A stretch of 64,000 bases of DNA from Gambelia wislizenii (taxonomy: Eukaryota; Chordata; Lepidosauria; Squamata; Crotaphytidae): NCBI GenBank assembly GCA_030847615.1, contig JAUMIR010000001.1, positions 377,872,687 through 377,936,686 of the forward strand. The letters are read 5' to 3'. Below the pieces are notes generated by a model. That model searched no databases. It had not been told where the DNA came from and saw only the letters and a list, made by a program, of their open reading frames with translations. The translations under genes and the position numbers were made by a program. The first letter of the stretch is position 1. Each line of letters opens with the position of its first letter. This document shows positions 21,490 through 32,699 of the stretch, in pieces.

Positions 21490-21930
21490 GGGCTATTTGA
21501 AGATGAACCCAAACTTTCTAAAGTGTAATAGAGCTGTGCTCAAAGCACTTGGAAGAAATAAATCACCAGGAATAGATGGCATACCAAAGGAGGTATTTCA
21601 AGTTACAGACATAGAACCCACTCAAATTCTAACTAAAATCTGCAAACAAATACAGTAAACAAAGCAAAGCACAGACTGGAAATGCTCAATATACATTTCA
21701 GTCCCCAAGAAAGAGGACACCAGGGATTGCAGTAACCACTGGATCATTGCATTAATTTCCCACGCAAGCAAAGTGATGCTCAAAATTCCACAACAAAGAC
21801 TTTAACCATATATGGAGCAAGAAATGCCAGACATCCAAACTGGGTTCAGGAAAGGAAGAGGCACTAGGGATCATATTGGAAACATAGTTTGGAGAATGGA
21901 GCACATCACATAATTTCTGAAGAAAATCAG
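21490..21930 (+). pseudogene. BovB (RTE clade) reverse-transcriptase fragment
   Basis: Conceptual reading gives ALKALGRNKSPGIDGIPKEV, then WKCSIYISVPKKEDTRDCSN, ALISHASKVMLKI and GFRKGRGTRDHI, with in-frame stops. That order is the palm entry of BovB-type RTE elements, which are frequent in squamates and ruminants. The YADD-containing part is absent. Confidence 0.72.
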
Positions 21931-22339
21931 CTTGTGGGCCAAAATCAGAGCAGTATTGGTAACACCTGGGTCTCTGTGAGAGTTTATTTTTAATGTTTGG
22001 GATGTCAACACTGAGAAAGCTCTTTTATCTCCAGTGGTGGTTTATAGAAGAGCTCCCCATCACATCTTGACATTCAAGCAGGTGAATTCAGGTATAGGCA
22101 CTCTTGTAAGTATCTATGTCCCAGACCATAAAACATCAGCACTAACAGCAATGTTAACCAGACTGAGGCCTAAATTATATTGATAAGCCCCAACTAGAGT
22201 AGAACCTGAGTCAACTTCTAAATGATAGACCCACACTTTGATAACCCTTCACACCATCTTAACTGAGAACAACAAAAACAAGAACTTGACAAAATGTAGG
22301 TCTCTAACACTAACATTGTCATTTTTTTGGCTTCTCATG
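21931..22339. other. Unrecognised stretch
   Basis: Between two LINE relics; no own features recognised. Confidence 0.35.
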
Positions 22340-23335
22340 TATGATTTTTAACACCTTTGCCTGATGAACTTTCCAGAACTTTCTTCTGACATCAAATGTC
22401 ATATTACAGCATGTCTTTCAGCTATATCAGCATGGATGCTTCATTGTTGCCTAAAGCTTAATATGGCAAAGACAGAACTACTTATTTTTCTTTACGACAT
22501 ATATTCTCATTCTCCATCACTGTTAACAATGTTCCCATTTATCCTGTGGAGGAAGCACAGAGTCTGGGCTTTATTTTTGACTCTGCTTTGTCTTTTGTTC
22601 CTCATATTGAGGCTGTAGGAAAGTCATGTTGCTTTTCTCTTTGTAACATAGCCAAAACCAGACCTTTTCTTTCTGCTTCCTCCATTAAGATCTAAGATCT
22701 TAGTTCATGCCTTGGTAATTTTCCACCTTGATTATTGTAATCTTCTTCTGACTGTTCTTCCATTATCTCATCTTAGTCCTCTGGTCTCCATTCAACATTC
22801 TGCTGCTAAGATTTTCTTTTTGGCCCGTTTTTTTTTTATCATGTTACCCCACTTTTGATATCTCTTCAATGATTACCCATTCCTTTTAGGATTCAGTGTA
22901 AGCTTCTTGTTTTAACTTTCAAAGCCCCACACAACCTAGCTCCTCCCCATCTTTCAGCCCTCATTTCTTTTTAGCTAGCCTGCATTCCAGGAACTCGAGG
23001 CTTTCTTCTCTGGCTCAGCTTTGTCCTTTCTCACTCATTGCCCTATATTCTTGGAATTCCCTCCCTGAACATTTGCAGACTGCTCCTTCTCTTGGTGTTT
23101 TAAAATTTAAATTGTAACTTTTCTGTTTTTCAGTGCTTTTAGAATTTTAGTTTGATACTGTTTGTAGTCTTGTACACTTTGATTACATGTTTTAGTCAGT
23201 TTGTATTATATTAGATATACATATATATTGCTGTTTTATATTTGATCACGTGTATGAGTCAGTTTGTTTTATTTTTATATTTTCTTGCTGTTTCATACTA
23301 TATTATTGTTGTTGAATATATCTGAATATATTTAA
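22340..23335 (+). pseudogene. Degenerate L2-type LINE, 3' half
   Basis: Readable pieces include CLSAISAWMLHCCLKLNMAK followed by TELLIF, then HALVIFHLDYCNL-like and LPIPFRIQCKLLVLTF-like stretches in shifted frames. The 3' UTR is shared with 12000-12460. Many frameshifts and stops show an old copy. Confidence 0.6.
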
Positions 23336-23947
23336 ATTTAAACTTAACCCAGTTCTAAATGTATGGAGTTATTAGTCCGTTGCCATCTTGCCCCTCCTTT
23401 CTTCATGATAAGGCTGCTAGGGCTGCACTTGCAGTGTAATGTAAGGCAAGGGGTGCCATTGGGCCCCATCAGGTTGTCTCCCAGGGAATCTAACACTGGC
23501 TTTATTTTATTGGCTAATTTTCCTTTTCTAAGTACCATAATTTTGGCTTGGGATCTCTTGGCACTTTTCAACAACTGGGGGGGGGGGACTCAGGGACCAC
23601 TGTGTCCCATGAACTGATCTGGATGTTCTGGGTCTCCAACATTTATAGAATACCCACTCCTAATTTTATCTAATGCTAAGGAGCCTTTACTTTGAAAGAG
23701 GGCCAAATCAGGACAGTTGGAGGGTACATGTCACTGTTGTTATTTAAGTGTTCTGGTTTGAAATAGTTCCCTGAACTCTATGGTGAGTAGGAAAAGGTTC
23801 CTGGCTTCATGATGGTGTTCATGTGCAACCTGTTTTAGTGAAAGCTGCTGGGGTTGCTGAATCCCTATTTGAAATTTTTCAACATACAGCCCAAGGGGGT
23901 GCAAATCTTGCTTCCACCCACCTCCCATGGCCTCCCACTTGAGATAA

Positions 23948-24276
23948 AGGACTTTTTCGGACGCTGAAAAATAATGCAAGCAGCCTCGTCAGCTTGCGAG
24001 GCTGCTGCGCTGCAAAGCGTCAGTTTCAGATGACGCTCACCCCTGCCGGTACTGTTGCGGTACCGCGGGGAGATTTGAGCGTCATATTTTGTTGATTTTT
24101 ACTCATGAAAGTTGATCGTGATTAAAAATCGAGGAAAAATGATGCTCAAATCTCCCTGTGGTACCACAACAGTACCGGCAGGGGCGAGCATCATCCAAAA
24201 CTGACGCTTTGCAGCGCAGCAGCCTCGCAAGCTGACGAGGCTGCTTGCGTTATTTTTCAACGTCCGAAAAAGTCCT
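23948..24276. mobile_element. Foldback MITE (long inverted repeats)
   Basis: The ends are AGGACTTTTTCGGACG and its complement GTCCGAAAAAGTCCT. The arms are about 150 bases each and nearly perfect through AGCCTCGTCAGCTTGCGAGG and GGTACTGTTGCGGTACC, meeting around 24112. Flanking trinucleotides are TAA and TAG. There is no coding sequence. Related terminal sequence is at 58401-58729. Confidence 0.8.
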
Positions 24277-25629
24277 TAGACAGACACAAAAGGAAAAAGA
24301 GTTTGGTCAATGGTTAAAGGGGTCCCAATGACCGACACAGAAGGGATATTCTCACCACGCACTTTGCTACTGGCCTGGGCAACCGGAATATCGATGGTAT
24401 GTGACAGGAACCACAGCAGCCACTCACAGCCCAAACACTTTACTCATATGTCCCTGCCTCCCACTTTTTCCAAATTGCCCCAAATTACCTCCCCCCCCCA
24501 CTTTTTTCTTTGAGCCAGCTGGTTTCCCCAGAACTGTTTCCAGTCTGAGTTCCACTCTTAACAGTGGGTCTTATGGATTGGGGCTATAATATTTCCCTTG
24601 TATACTTGCCTGTTTCCTGGAGGCAGGGCTGCTCAGTTTCCTTTCTCTGCTTACTTGGGGTTCTCCTTGCGCTAGTTGCCATTCAGGAGGTCCTGGCACA
24701 GGCTGCTCCTGTTCTTCTGACAAAATGGTCAGTGGCGCCAAGAAGGGAGGTGTAGCAAGCCTCCATGGTCTCTACTGACTTTGTAAGGGGGTTTCAAAAG
24801 GTATGTTTAGAAGCATTTTGACCAGAAAGCTTCTAAACATACATTTACAATCCACAGTGTGTGAAGGGTGAGCGAACAGAGTACTCATTGCCCAGGCTGT
24901 GGGGATGGCGGGAGGGCAAAAGAAGAGAAGAAATGCAGAAAGGAAGTGGCAAAAACGTAATTGCACAGTTTGTTGTTAGGTTTGTTGTAAATATGCTTTA
25001 AGGACATACTTTTCCAGGTATGTTGGACTACAAACCCTAACCCCCCAGCCAGTGATAGAACTGTGGGAATTGTATGTAGCTGGCAAGTTCCGAGTTGTAG
25101 AAGACAACTTACATTCCTGAAAGCCAAGAATGAAATATGCATTAGCCAAGGTATTGTATTCCATTTTCTTTCTCAACCTTATGGGTTGTAATTTTAATAT
25201 TGATATTTAATGGTAATTTAATGGCTTAAGCCTGCTCCAATTGTAATATAAGCAGATTAAATTTTGAAACTCACTAGCAGTCAAGAATGCGTGCTAAAAC
25301 TTTTCTATAAATTCTCCAAGCTCCAGAGCAGAAACATCTTCCTACAAATAGATTTCAGTACTGTTGAAGAACCAGCAGAGGGCATACCAAGTCTTTGTTT
25401 TGAAAGTTTGTGTAAAGTTCTGAAAGCTGAATATAATTTTTAAAATAGCTACTTTGTGACATTTTAGCTCAAGCAGTACAGAGGATGAGGAAGATATTGA
25501 GCCCTTGTGGGTTGGGAGGTGATACCGAAATACTTTAAATTAAATAAATACATAAATATTTTCCCTTGAAAACAACTTTTATTCTGAAGGTGCCATGATT
25601 TAAATAATAAATCAAAAATATATTCAGGG
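24277..25629. other. Unrecognised stretch
   Basis: Open frames are short and without domains. I see no repeat ends. Confidence 0.4.
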
Positions 25630-25719
25630 GTAGCTGTATTCGCCATGCTGCAAAATACAACAAAATCCAAAGTATGCATAATGATGCCAACTATAAGCTA
25701 CAAAATACTGTATATAGTG
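25630..25719 (-). repeat. Repeat 'X', left part, split by CR1
   Basis: GCAAAATACAACAAAATCC and ATGCATAATG are the reverse complement of the 11300-11480 repeat. The other part (GCTAGCTTTTGAAATTCACT, TTCTTCATCAGGG) resumes at 26265-26345 after the CR1 element. Confidence 0.45.
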
Positions 25720-26262
25720 CCGCTCTATTCTGCCTTGGTCAGACCTCACCTAGAATACTATGTCCAGTTCTGGGCACCACAATTCAAAAAGGATATTGAC
25801 AAATTGGAGTGTGTCCAGAGAAGGGCAACTAAAATGGTGAAAGGTCTGGAAATGATGCCTTATGAGGAGAGACTTAGGGAGCTGGGTATGTTTAGCCTGG
25901 AAAAAAGACAGTTAAGAGGCGATATGATAGCCCTGTTTAAGTATTTGAAGGGGTGTCACGTTGAGGATGGAGCAGGCTTGTTTTCTGATGCTCCAGAGAC
26001 TGGAACACAGCAATGGATGCAAGCTCCAGGAACAGAGATTCCACCTCAACGTTAGGAGGAACTTTTTGACAGACAGAGCTGTTCGGCAGTGGAACACACT
26101 CCCTCAGAGCGTGGTGGGGTCTCCTTCCTTGGAGGTCTTTAAACAGAGGCTGGATGGCCATCTGTCAGGGATGCTTTGATCATGATTTCCTGCGTGGTAG
26201 GGGGTTGGACTGGATGGCCCTCGTGGTCTCTTCCAACTCTACAATTCTATGATTCTACGATT
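25720..26262 (+). mobile_element. CR1 LINE, 3' end
   Basis: The frame from about 25720 reads [33 protein letters not shown] and [21 protein letters not shown] frameshift near 26010 moves the reading to [13 protein letters not shown] and [15 protein letters not shown]. It ends in the CR1 terminal repeat CAATTCTATGATTCTACGAT. 5' truncated. Confidence 0.88.
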
Positions 26263-26380
26263 ATGCTAGCTTTTGAAATTCACTGGTTTCTTCATCAGGG
26301 AAAGATGTGAAAAATCATTCAGGAGAAATGAAGGTATTAGAATCATGAAACCTGCATCTTGAGAGATTTGGTTAAGCTGG

Positions 26381-26621
26381 TACAGTAGGACCCCCATATC
26401 CACTGGGGATTGGTTCTGGGCCCCCCTGTGGATATTGAAAACCATGGATAATAGCAAACACCATTGAAAATAATGGGACTTCCAGTTTAAAATACCGTAG
26501 AGTTGTCTTGGAGGACCTAGAAGATGGCTAGAGAAGACACATTTTCAAGGAAGACTCTATGGTAGGTGTGCTGTTTTGTGTCCTGTGGATAATGAATCAG
26601 TGGATACGGGGTCCTACTGTA
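26381..26621 (+). mobile_element. Tigger-like MITE, second family
   Basis: TACAGTAGGACCCCCATATC at the left, GGGGTCCTACTGTA at the right. TA flanks. The body matches 31593-31850 closely (ATAATAGCAAACACCATTG, GTAGAGTTG, GGAAGACTCTATGGTAGG). Confidence 0.82.
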
Positions 26622-26629
26622 TTTAAAGT

Positions 26630-27160
26630 AGTCTTGAGAAAAAGTAGATTCAGATGAAGTCCTCACCCCTTCTTGGACGGAGCAAGGGGCGGGGGACTGA
26701 GGACAAAGGCAGTTAAGGCCAGAGAGTAACATACCTGTCTTCATTAGCAGCACCAAAGTATTGTCCTTTGAAATCGAATAAGTATATTGTATTTCTTGGT
26801 AAAATGACAGTAACAAGCAAGTGCAGATTGTGTAGGGAAGAGTTAATATTTTAAAATACTTATAATTCTTATAAACAGTTAAAATTCTATGTAAAGTACC
26901 AGTCCACACAATAGTAGCCACTCTAGTCGTTTACAAAAACTTATGTGTGTGTGTATAAAATTCAGTTTTTATAATGATTCTGTTATTTATTTAGCCTATT
27001 CTTTCTTTCTTTCATTAATTTATTCTATTTATTTATTTATTTAGGAGCTCCTTTGCACATGACATTTTTTTTACATACCTTTCTATATTTTCCTAGATAT
27101 CTTTGTTTAGGGTTTTGTTTAGGAAAAATGTAATGTGTAAAGACGCCTTACATCTTTTTC
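26630..27160. other. Unrecognised AT-rich stretch
   Basis: TTTA/TTTC-rich low-complexity sequence at 26980-27045; otherwise nothing recognised. Confidence 0.4.
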
Positions 27161-27164
27161 TTCT

Positions 27165-27295
27165 TATTGTAATGTGCCTTCAAGTAATTTCTGACCTGTA
27201 GTGACACGATTTGTTAAGGGGGTTTTCCATGGCCTTCCTCGAAGGTTGAGAGAGTGTCAGCCAGTGGGAAGTTTCCATGGCTCTTCCTATTGGAA
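27165..27295 (-). mobile_element. tRNA-derived SINE (family A), 3' part
   Basis: Reverse of the family tail (GTGCCTTCAAGTAATTTCTG) followed by GGGGGTTTTCCATGGCCTTC and GAGAGAGTGTCAGCCAGTGG. Head missing. Confidence 0.5.
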
Positions 27296-27546
27296 GACAA
27301 TGCTACCAAAATTTAAATAAAATAGTTTAATTGTATGGATTCTAGAATATTCATAATCCTTTGTAAAGAACTGAGATACAAATGAAGTTTAGTTTCTTGT
27401 TTATGAGACTGGATTTCAGTCCTATAAATCAGAGCTGTCTCAAGCTTCTTTCCAATATCAGGTAAAGTAATTTTATCATGTCATTTTCCCCTTCAAGGGA
27501 AGGGAGACCAACCGACTTCCTGATCAAACAGCTTCCTGATTGCAGG

Positions 27547-27786
27547 TACAGGTTGACCCCTGTATCCACGGGGTATACGTTCCAAGACCCCACGTGGATA
27601 CCTGAAATAATGGATAATAGGGATCCCTATTATTTTCAATGAGAAGACCACTGGAAGTTGACCATAAAATCAACACTGGAAGTTGACCATAAAATCAGAT
27701 TGGAGGACCTAGAAATGCCTAGAAAGAACATATATTTTCAGGCATGGATAAGTAAAACTGTGAATACAGAATCCATTGCCCTGTAG
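27547..27786 (+). mobile_element. Tigger-like MITE, second family, with internal duplication
   Basis: TACAGGTTGACCCCTGTATC at the left and CCCTGTAG at the right. Internally a 22-base CTGGAAGTTGACCATAAAAT-type unit occurs twice in a row (about 27650-27697). Confidence 0.65.
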
Positions 27787-27799
27787 TGTTTCTATTTCC

Positions 27800-28310
27800 T
27801 TGTTTCATATGATTCAGTTTAGTGAAGGGATGAGGCTCTACCAATGTGTGGAGGTGGTTGGGAATAAGAACAACCCATACTCTGTTTTTTCTTCTTCTGA
27901 GCTTGACATATTTTGCAGTTGTTTTGGATCCTTTGTTTTGTCTTGGAAAGATAAGATGGAAAGGGCATTTGGCTGCCATGCATTACAAAAAAACACATGC
28001 TGGATCATGCTGTCACCATATGAGGAGAAAACTGCTCCAGCACAATTTTCTGTGCTTGCAGTTTAACAGAGCCTCCAAAAAGATCACAAAGGCAGTATTT
28101 ATTGATCAGCTAAGACCTGGAATCAATATGAAGGTGAAATTGAAACAGGTTATTCTGTTAGTGGGTTTAATTGGCCATTGAAAACAGGTGGTGATTGCTG
28201 ATTGTTTTTCCTTCCTGTGATTTATAAGCCTAGCATTCCAGCACACTCTTATTCCTGTTTGTGACTGTGTCTTATCTCTGTTTGTCATTTCATGCCAAAA
28301 TGCCCCATAC
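27800..28310. other. Unrecognised stretch
   Basis: Two overlapping plus-strand open frames (27776-28181) have no recognisable domain and no splice context. Confidence 0.4.
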
Positions 28311-28312
28311 TT

Positions 28313-29735
28313 TATAATAATAATAATAATAATAATAATTTATTTATATTCTGCCTTTCCCCTAGGGAATCAAGGCAAAGTACAACATAATTATAACAAT
28401 AAGTTATTATAACAATAAAAGCTCAAAGTTAAAAAACAATCCCATATTCCATCCCTTCCCCCAATCATAAAAACACCAAAAAGCAATATAATAGAAATTA
28501 AACAGCAGAATATATTAAAATTTACAAGTACAAATTCAATAAAATTGCAGGTAGATTTGTTGTTGTTTTTATCTGGAAGGCTAATCTGGAGAGGCCTGCT
28601 GGAAGAGATCCGTCTTAACAGCCTTTTTAAAGGCTTCTAGGGTGGTAATATGACGGATCTTTTCTGGCAGGTCGTTCCATAGCCTGGGAGTGGCAGATGA
28701 AAAGGTCCTCTTTGGCTGCAACAGGTCCTTCCCAGAGGACCTAAGTGTGCGGGGTGGATTATATGGAGGAAGACACTCCTGCAAGTAGCCTGGACCCAGG
28801 CCATGTAGGACTTTAAAGGTTATAACCAACACCTTGTACCTTGCCTGGTAATTAATTGGCAGCCAATGAAGGGATTTTAAGACAGGTGTTATGTGGTTGG
28901 CTTTAGATGTACCCATGACCAACCTGGTTGCCATGTTTTGTACCAACTGAAGTTTCCAAACTTGGCACGAGGGTAGCCCCATGTAGAGTGTGTTGCACAA
29001 GTCATGCTGAGAGGTTACCAGTGTATGTACTACTGTTTCTAGGTCACCCTGCTCCAGAAAGGGTTGCAGCTGACGTATCAGCCGAAGCTGATAATAGGCA
29101 CTCCTGACCGTCATATCTATCTGGGCTGTCAGCTGGAGAGGCGGGTCAAGGAGCACCCCCAAGCTGCAAACACAGTCCTTCAGGAGAAGTGTGACCCCAT
29201 CCAGGACTGGTGGATGTATCTCCATTCCCGGGTTAGGGGTCCCAGTAGCAAGCACCGCCATCTTATCTGGATTCAGCTTGAGACTGTTTTCCCTCACACA
29301 ATCCATTACTGCCCTAAAACAGTCATTCAGAGGAGAGATGCCATCCTTAGTCACTGCAGCAGTATGAGACATAAAGAAACGTATTTGGGTGTCATCAGCA
29401 TACTGATAACACCCCGCCCCATGTCTCCGGATGATCTCTCCCAGCGGCTTCATGTAAATGTTAAAAAGCCTAGGAGACAGAATGGCGCCCTGGGGGATGC
29501 CAGATCTTAACTCTCTTTTAGAAGAGAAACTGTCTCCCAGCATCACTATATGGAATCTGCCTGAGAGATAGGAACGGAACCACTGCAAAGCAGTGCCCCC
29601 AATTCCCAATTCTCCTAGGCGTTCCAGAAGGATACCATGGTCAATGGTATCGAAGGCCACTGAGAGGTCCAAGGGCACCAGCGGGGTCACACTTCCTCTG
29701 TCAATGCCCAGACGGAGATCATCTCCTAAGGCCGA
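28313..29735 (-). mobile_element. L2-type LINE, 5' truncated, 3' end intact
   Basis: The reverse-transcriptase region reads to a 3' UTR (ATTCTGCCTTTCCC on the plus strand) and ends in an AAT microsatellite (28315-28340), the 3' tail. Homology begins at about 29735, inside the RT domain, so the endonuclease and 5' part are lost. The AT-rich block to the right is target sequence. Confidence 0.85.
28581..29735 (-). CDS. L2-type reverse transcriptase, truncated but uninterrupted
   Basis: The whole open frame runs 28581-29786 (401 codons); the first about 17-20 codons come from flanking DNA. Domains in order: palm entry AFDTIDH (residues 44-50), GIPQG (96-100), catalytic YADD (129-132), then the L2-typical C-terminus with LKSLHWLPINYQARYK and PRLWNDLPEKIR. 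The enzyme would copy its own RNA from a nicked genomic target. Without the endonuclease and N-terminal RT it cannot be autonomous. Absence of any stop or frameshift suggests a fairly recent insertion. Confidence 0.75.
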   Translation of the reverse strand, partial: SALGDDLRLGIDRGSVTPLVPLDLSVAFDTIDHGILLERLGELGIGGTALQWFRSYLSGRFHIVMLGDSFSSKRELRSGIPQGAILSPRLFNIYMKPLGEIIRRHGAGCYQYADDTQIRFFMSHTAAVTKDGISPLNDCFRAVMDCVRENSLKLNPDKMAVLATGTPNPGMEIHPPVLDGVTLLLKDCVCSLGVLLDPPLQLTAQIDMTVRSAYYQLRLIRQLQPFLEQGDLETVVHTLVTSQHDLCNTLYMGLPSCQVWKLQLVQNMATRLVMGTSKANHITPVLKSLHWLPINYQARYKVLVITFKVLHGLGPGYLQECLPPYNPPRTLRSSGKDLLQPKRTFSSATPRLWNDLPEKIRHITTLEAFKKAVKTDLFQQASPD

Positions 29736-29859
29736 TGAATACTTCAAATATTTTATAAAACACTTTAAATATATTTTAAGTAACATATTTTATATTTTTA
29801 TATAAAACCATTTAAATCTGATGTGCAAATTGATGGTCATACTGTATTTGCGATTACAA

Positions 29860-30110
29860 TTTATTTTTTAATTTATATTTATTTCATTTATATGTTGGCT
29901 TTCTCCTGGGACCCAAGGCAGCTCACAAAAGGAACCAATTAAAACTCAACAATACATTTTAAAAAACAATTTAAACTATCAAGGTATACAATTTTTTAAA
30001 AAAGTTCACACCACAAAAGAAACCTCCCTGTAAGTGGTTACATATTAAAAGCCTTCTTAAACAAAAAGGTCTTTGCACCCCAGTGAAAGGAGAGCAGGGA
30101 GGGGCGAGCC
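29860..30110 (-). mobile_element. L2-type LINE 3' end fragment
   Basis: It has ATGTTGGCTTTCTCCTGGG, then CCAAGGCAGCTCACAA (the conserved 3' UTR motif), and farther right AAAAGCCTTCTTAAACAAAA, matching the C-terminal coding part of L2 in reverse. It is more decayed than the element to its left. Confidence 0.55.
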
Positions 30111-30299
30111 TAGAGGTGGGGAGCAAACACTGGCCACTGTGGACCAGGAAAATGCAATTCGAAGCAGATTATTTTTACCTGTGTTGACAAGCACTGTGTC
30201 ATTCCCCTGCAGCCACAAGCAGTGCATTTTCTGTATTGAGCCTCTGTGTGGTGCTCATCTCATTTCTACAGTTTGTTTGTTTTCCCTTTGCTAAGTTTG

Positions 30300-31592
30300 G
30301 AAACATGTACTATTGCATGCTTTGCTTTTGGCATAGCATCGAAGTAGTAGGACATGAGAGAAAAACCCAAGTGCTTGTAGGTCTGAAGCAGTGACATTCT
30401 CAGTCCTCTCCATTGTTTAGTTAACTCTTAAATTGTTTAGTTTTAATTTTCTAATCATGTGTTCATCAGGCCCTATGAATACTATGATTACATTTTTTTT
30501 GAAGAGGCATTTCGGTCACAACAAATCTAACAAGCTACAGTGTGAATCTAAGAAATCATTTTAATGAGCCAAACAAACTAAAATTACTAACAGACTAGTG
30601 GATAACAGCATGCTTATTGCCTCCAGTACAACAAAGCTGATGTGGAATGAAATAGTAGATGACATCACTTGCTTCTTCTGAATAAATTAACAGTGTCATC
30701 AACAGTCATGGGACAAGGGCTCAGTAAAGGCTCAAGTCAGAGTGGGAAGAAGGCTGCTACTGAATCTCATCCTGCCTCTAAGAATTAAAAATGTTGAATC
30801 GCATGAGCATTGCATTAAGACAAATAATACTTATGAGTAAATACATTGTAGAGCTAAGATAAACTTCCCTCAAACTCAGAACACAAATTAACCCCCCCCC
30901 GAATAATGTTTCTGACCTGTTTAGCATTCTTAGATTTACATCATCTACATTACAAAATTAACAGCATTTTAATATTCCATCAAGTGCCATGGCTGTGGGA
31001 TTTGTAGTTTGCAGTTTGACGGCATACTTATAATTCTCTTCGAGAGAACTGCAGTGTGATAGGACTAGTGGAGAGGTCCTAACAGAGAAGTCTAATGACC
31101 TTGCCAATTTACAGATTTCAGAATTCCATAGAATGGAACTATGACAATGAAAAGTGCTATCAAACTGCTTTAACTGTGTAGTATAAATACAGTGCTAAAT
31201 GGAGAACCTTTAAAGGCCGCTGGATGGCAACATGATGGAAGTCTAGGGATTATGGTCTCTCAACATTCTTGACCAAGCTGGCTGAAACCAATAGATTTTG
31301 GAGTTCAACAACATTCTGGGGAACAGCTGCATTTCCCAGCCTTGCTATGAAAAGGCCATCATCCAGTGGACATGGCTGAAACAAAGGAAGCTGCTTTATA
31401 AGCCAGAAAATTGGCTGAAAAGCTTAGTATTGTCTACACTAACTGGCAGCAGTTCTCCATGGTTTCAGACAAAACAAAGCCAAGGGTCTTTCTGAGCCCT
31501 ACCTGTGACTTACTGGACAATGAACATGGGGCCATCTACAGGGAAAGCTTATTTTCTATCAGTGAGCAGTGGCTCCTCCTGAGTACCTGAAA
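30300..31592. other. Mostly unrecognised, with MITE-like relics
   Basis: Pieces such as CCATGGCTGTGGGATTTGTA (about 30988) and TCTAGGGATTATGGTCTCTC (about 31240) resemble scattered hAT-type MITE relics also seen near 10100 and 55900. Ends cannot be fixed. Confidence 0.35.
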
Positions 31593-31850
31593 TACAGTAG
31601 GGCCCCTGTATCTGCTGAGGATTGGTTCTGGGGGCCCCAGTGGGTACTGAAAACCGTGGATAATAGCAAACACCATTGAAAATAATGGGACTTCTGGTTT
31701 AAAATACTGTAGAGTTGCCTTAGAGGACCTAGAAAATGGCTAGAGAGGACACATTTTCAAGGAAGACTCTATGGTAGGTGTGTTGTTTTGTGTCCCGTGG
31801 ATAATGGAATAAGTGGGTAATGAATCAGTGGATACGGGGGTCCTACTGTA
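31593..31850 (+). mobile_element. Tigger-like MITE, second family
   Basis: TACAGTAGGGCCCCTGTATC at the left and GGGGGTCCTACTGTA at the right with TA flanks. Close to 26381-26621, but with a short internal near-duplication (GTGGATAATGGAATAAGTGG then TAATGAATCAGTGG). Confidence 0.82.
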
Positions 31851-31989
31851 AGGGGTTGGTTTTATAAAGAATTCTAAGAAGCACTAACTATTATCCTCAA
31901 CAACTGTTTTGGTTTTAATTGCCACTGGTAAAGAGGTAGATAGAGCTCTGAACATGTAACCATTCTGTCCTATGCACAAAATTAGGAGA

Positions 31990-32213
31990 TTCGGGGCCTG
32001 TGTGGTGTTGTGTTTGGAGTAGTAGCCTAGAACTAGGAAAACTCAGGGTCAAATTGCCATTTAAGTAGTGAATATAATTTGGGCCAGAAACTCCTTCCCT
32101 AACTTACCTCACTTGTGATGACCAAAAAAAATAAATAAAAATAAATAAAAATGAGGGAAAGGACTGAAAGTCTGTATTTTGCCTTGAGCTCCTTGGAAGA
32201 AAAGTGGGATAGT
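31990..32213 (+). mobile_element. tRNA-derived SINE (family B), interrupted by a LINE
   Basis: The tRNA-like head (CTGTGTGGTGTTGTGTTTGG) and body (GGGCCAGAAACTCCTTCCCT, CTCACTTGTGATGA) are followed by the family's 3' end GCCTTGAGCTCCTTGGAAG. Within that 3' end a LINE has inserted; the SINE resumes at 32675. Confidence 0.6.
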
Positions 32214-32674
32214 TTTTCTCCCTGGCTTTTCTTCACAAACAAAGATTCAGGAAGGACTTGTCCATGCTTTCTGCAAGCGCTCTGATGACTAAAAAGGCCA
32301 ATCCGAGATAAACAAGTCCGATTGCAGAAAGCACAGCAGAAGGTCTCCTTGGGTGATGTTTCTGGGTTGTGATTCTTTTTGCGTTGTCATTTCTCTTCAA
32401 GACTTGTTCAGTGTGAGTTTTCAAATAAGGCTGCAGCATTGTGGATAGTGCATCTCCATGCCTCCCTATGTGAGGCCATGGCGGACCATTGTTGGTGATC
32501 AATTGGCCGAGCCTGAGATGTTGTTTCAGGGAGTCTTTGTATCGCTTTTTTGGAGCACCCCTCTTATGCTGACCCATGGCGAGTTCACCGTAGAGTACTA
32601 TTTTTGGGAGGTGATGGTCCTCTATCCTAGAAACATGCCCTGCCCAGCACAGCTGTGTTCTCAATATCATGGCT
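32214..32674 (-). mobile_element. Non-LTR retrotransposon 'R', short 5'-truncated copy
   Basis: Minus-strand reading shows RTQLCWAGHVSRIEDHHLPK, APKKRYKDSLKQHLRL and a C-terminal zinc-finger-like tail, the same as the copies at 33139 and 43239 but frameshifted. Exact flanking repeats of 21 bases with one mismatch (32193-32213 and 32675-32695) are its target duplication. Confidence 0.85.
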
Positions 32675-32699
32675 TTGGAAGAAAGGTGGGATAGTAATG

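Noticed and set aside
27776..28181. Two overlapping plus-strand frames as a possible small gene
   Set aside because: No domain, no splice context, and the beginning overlaps a Tigger-like MITE end.
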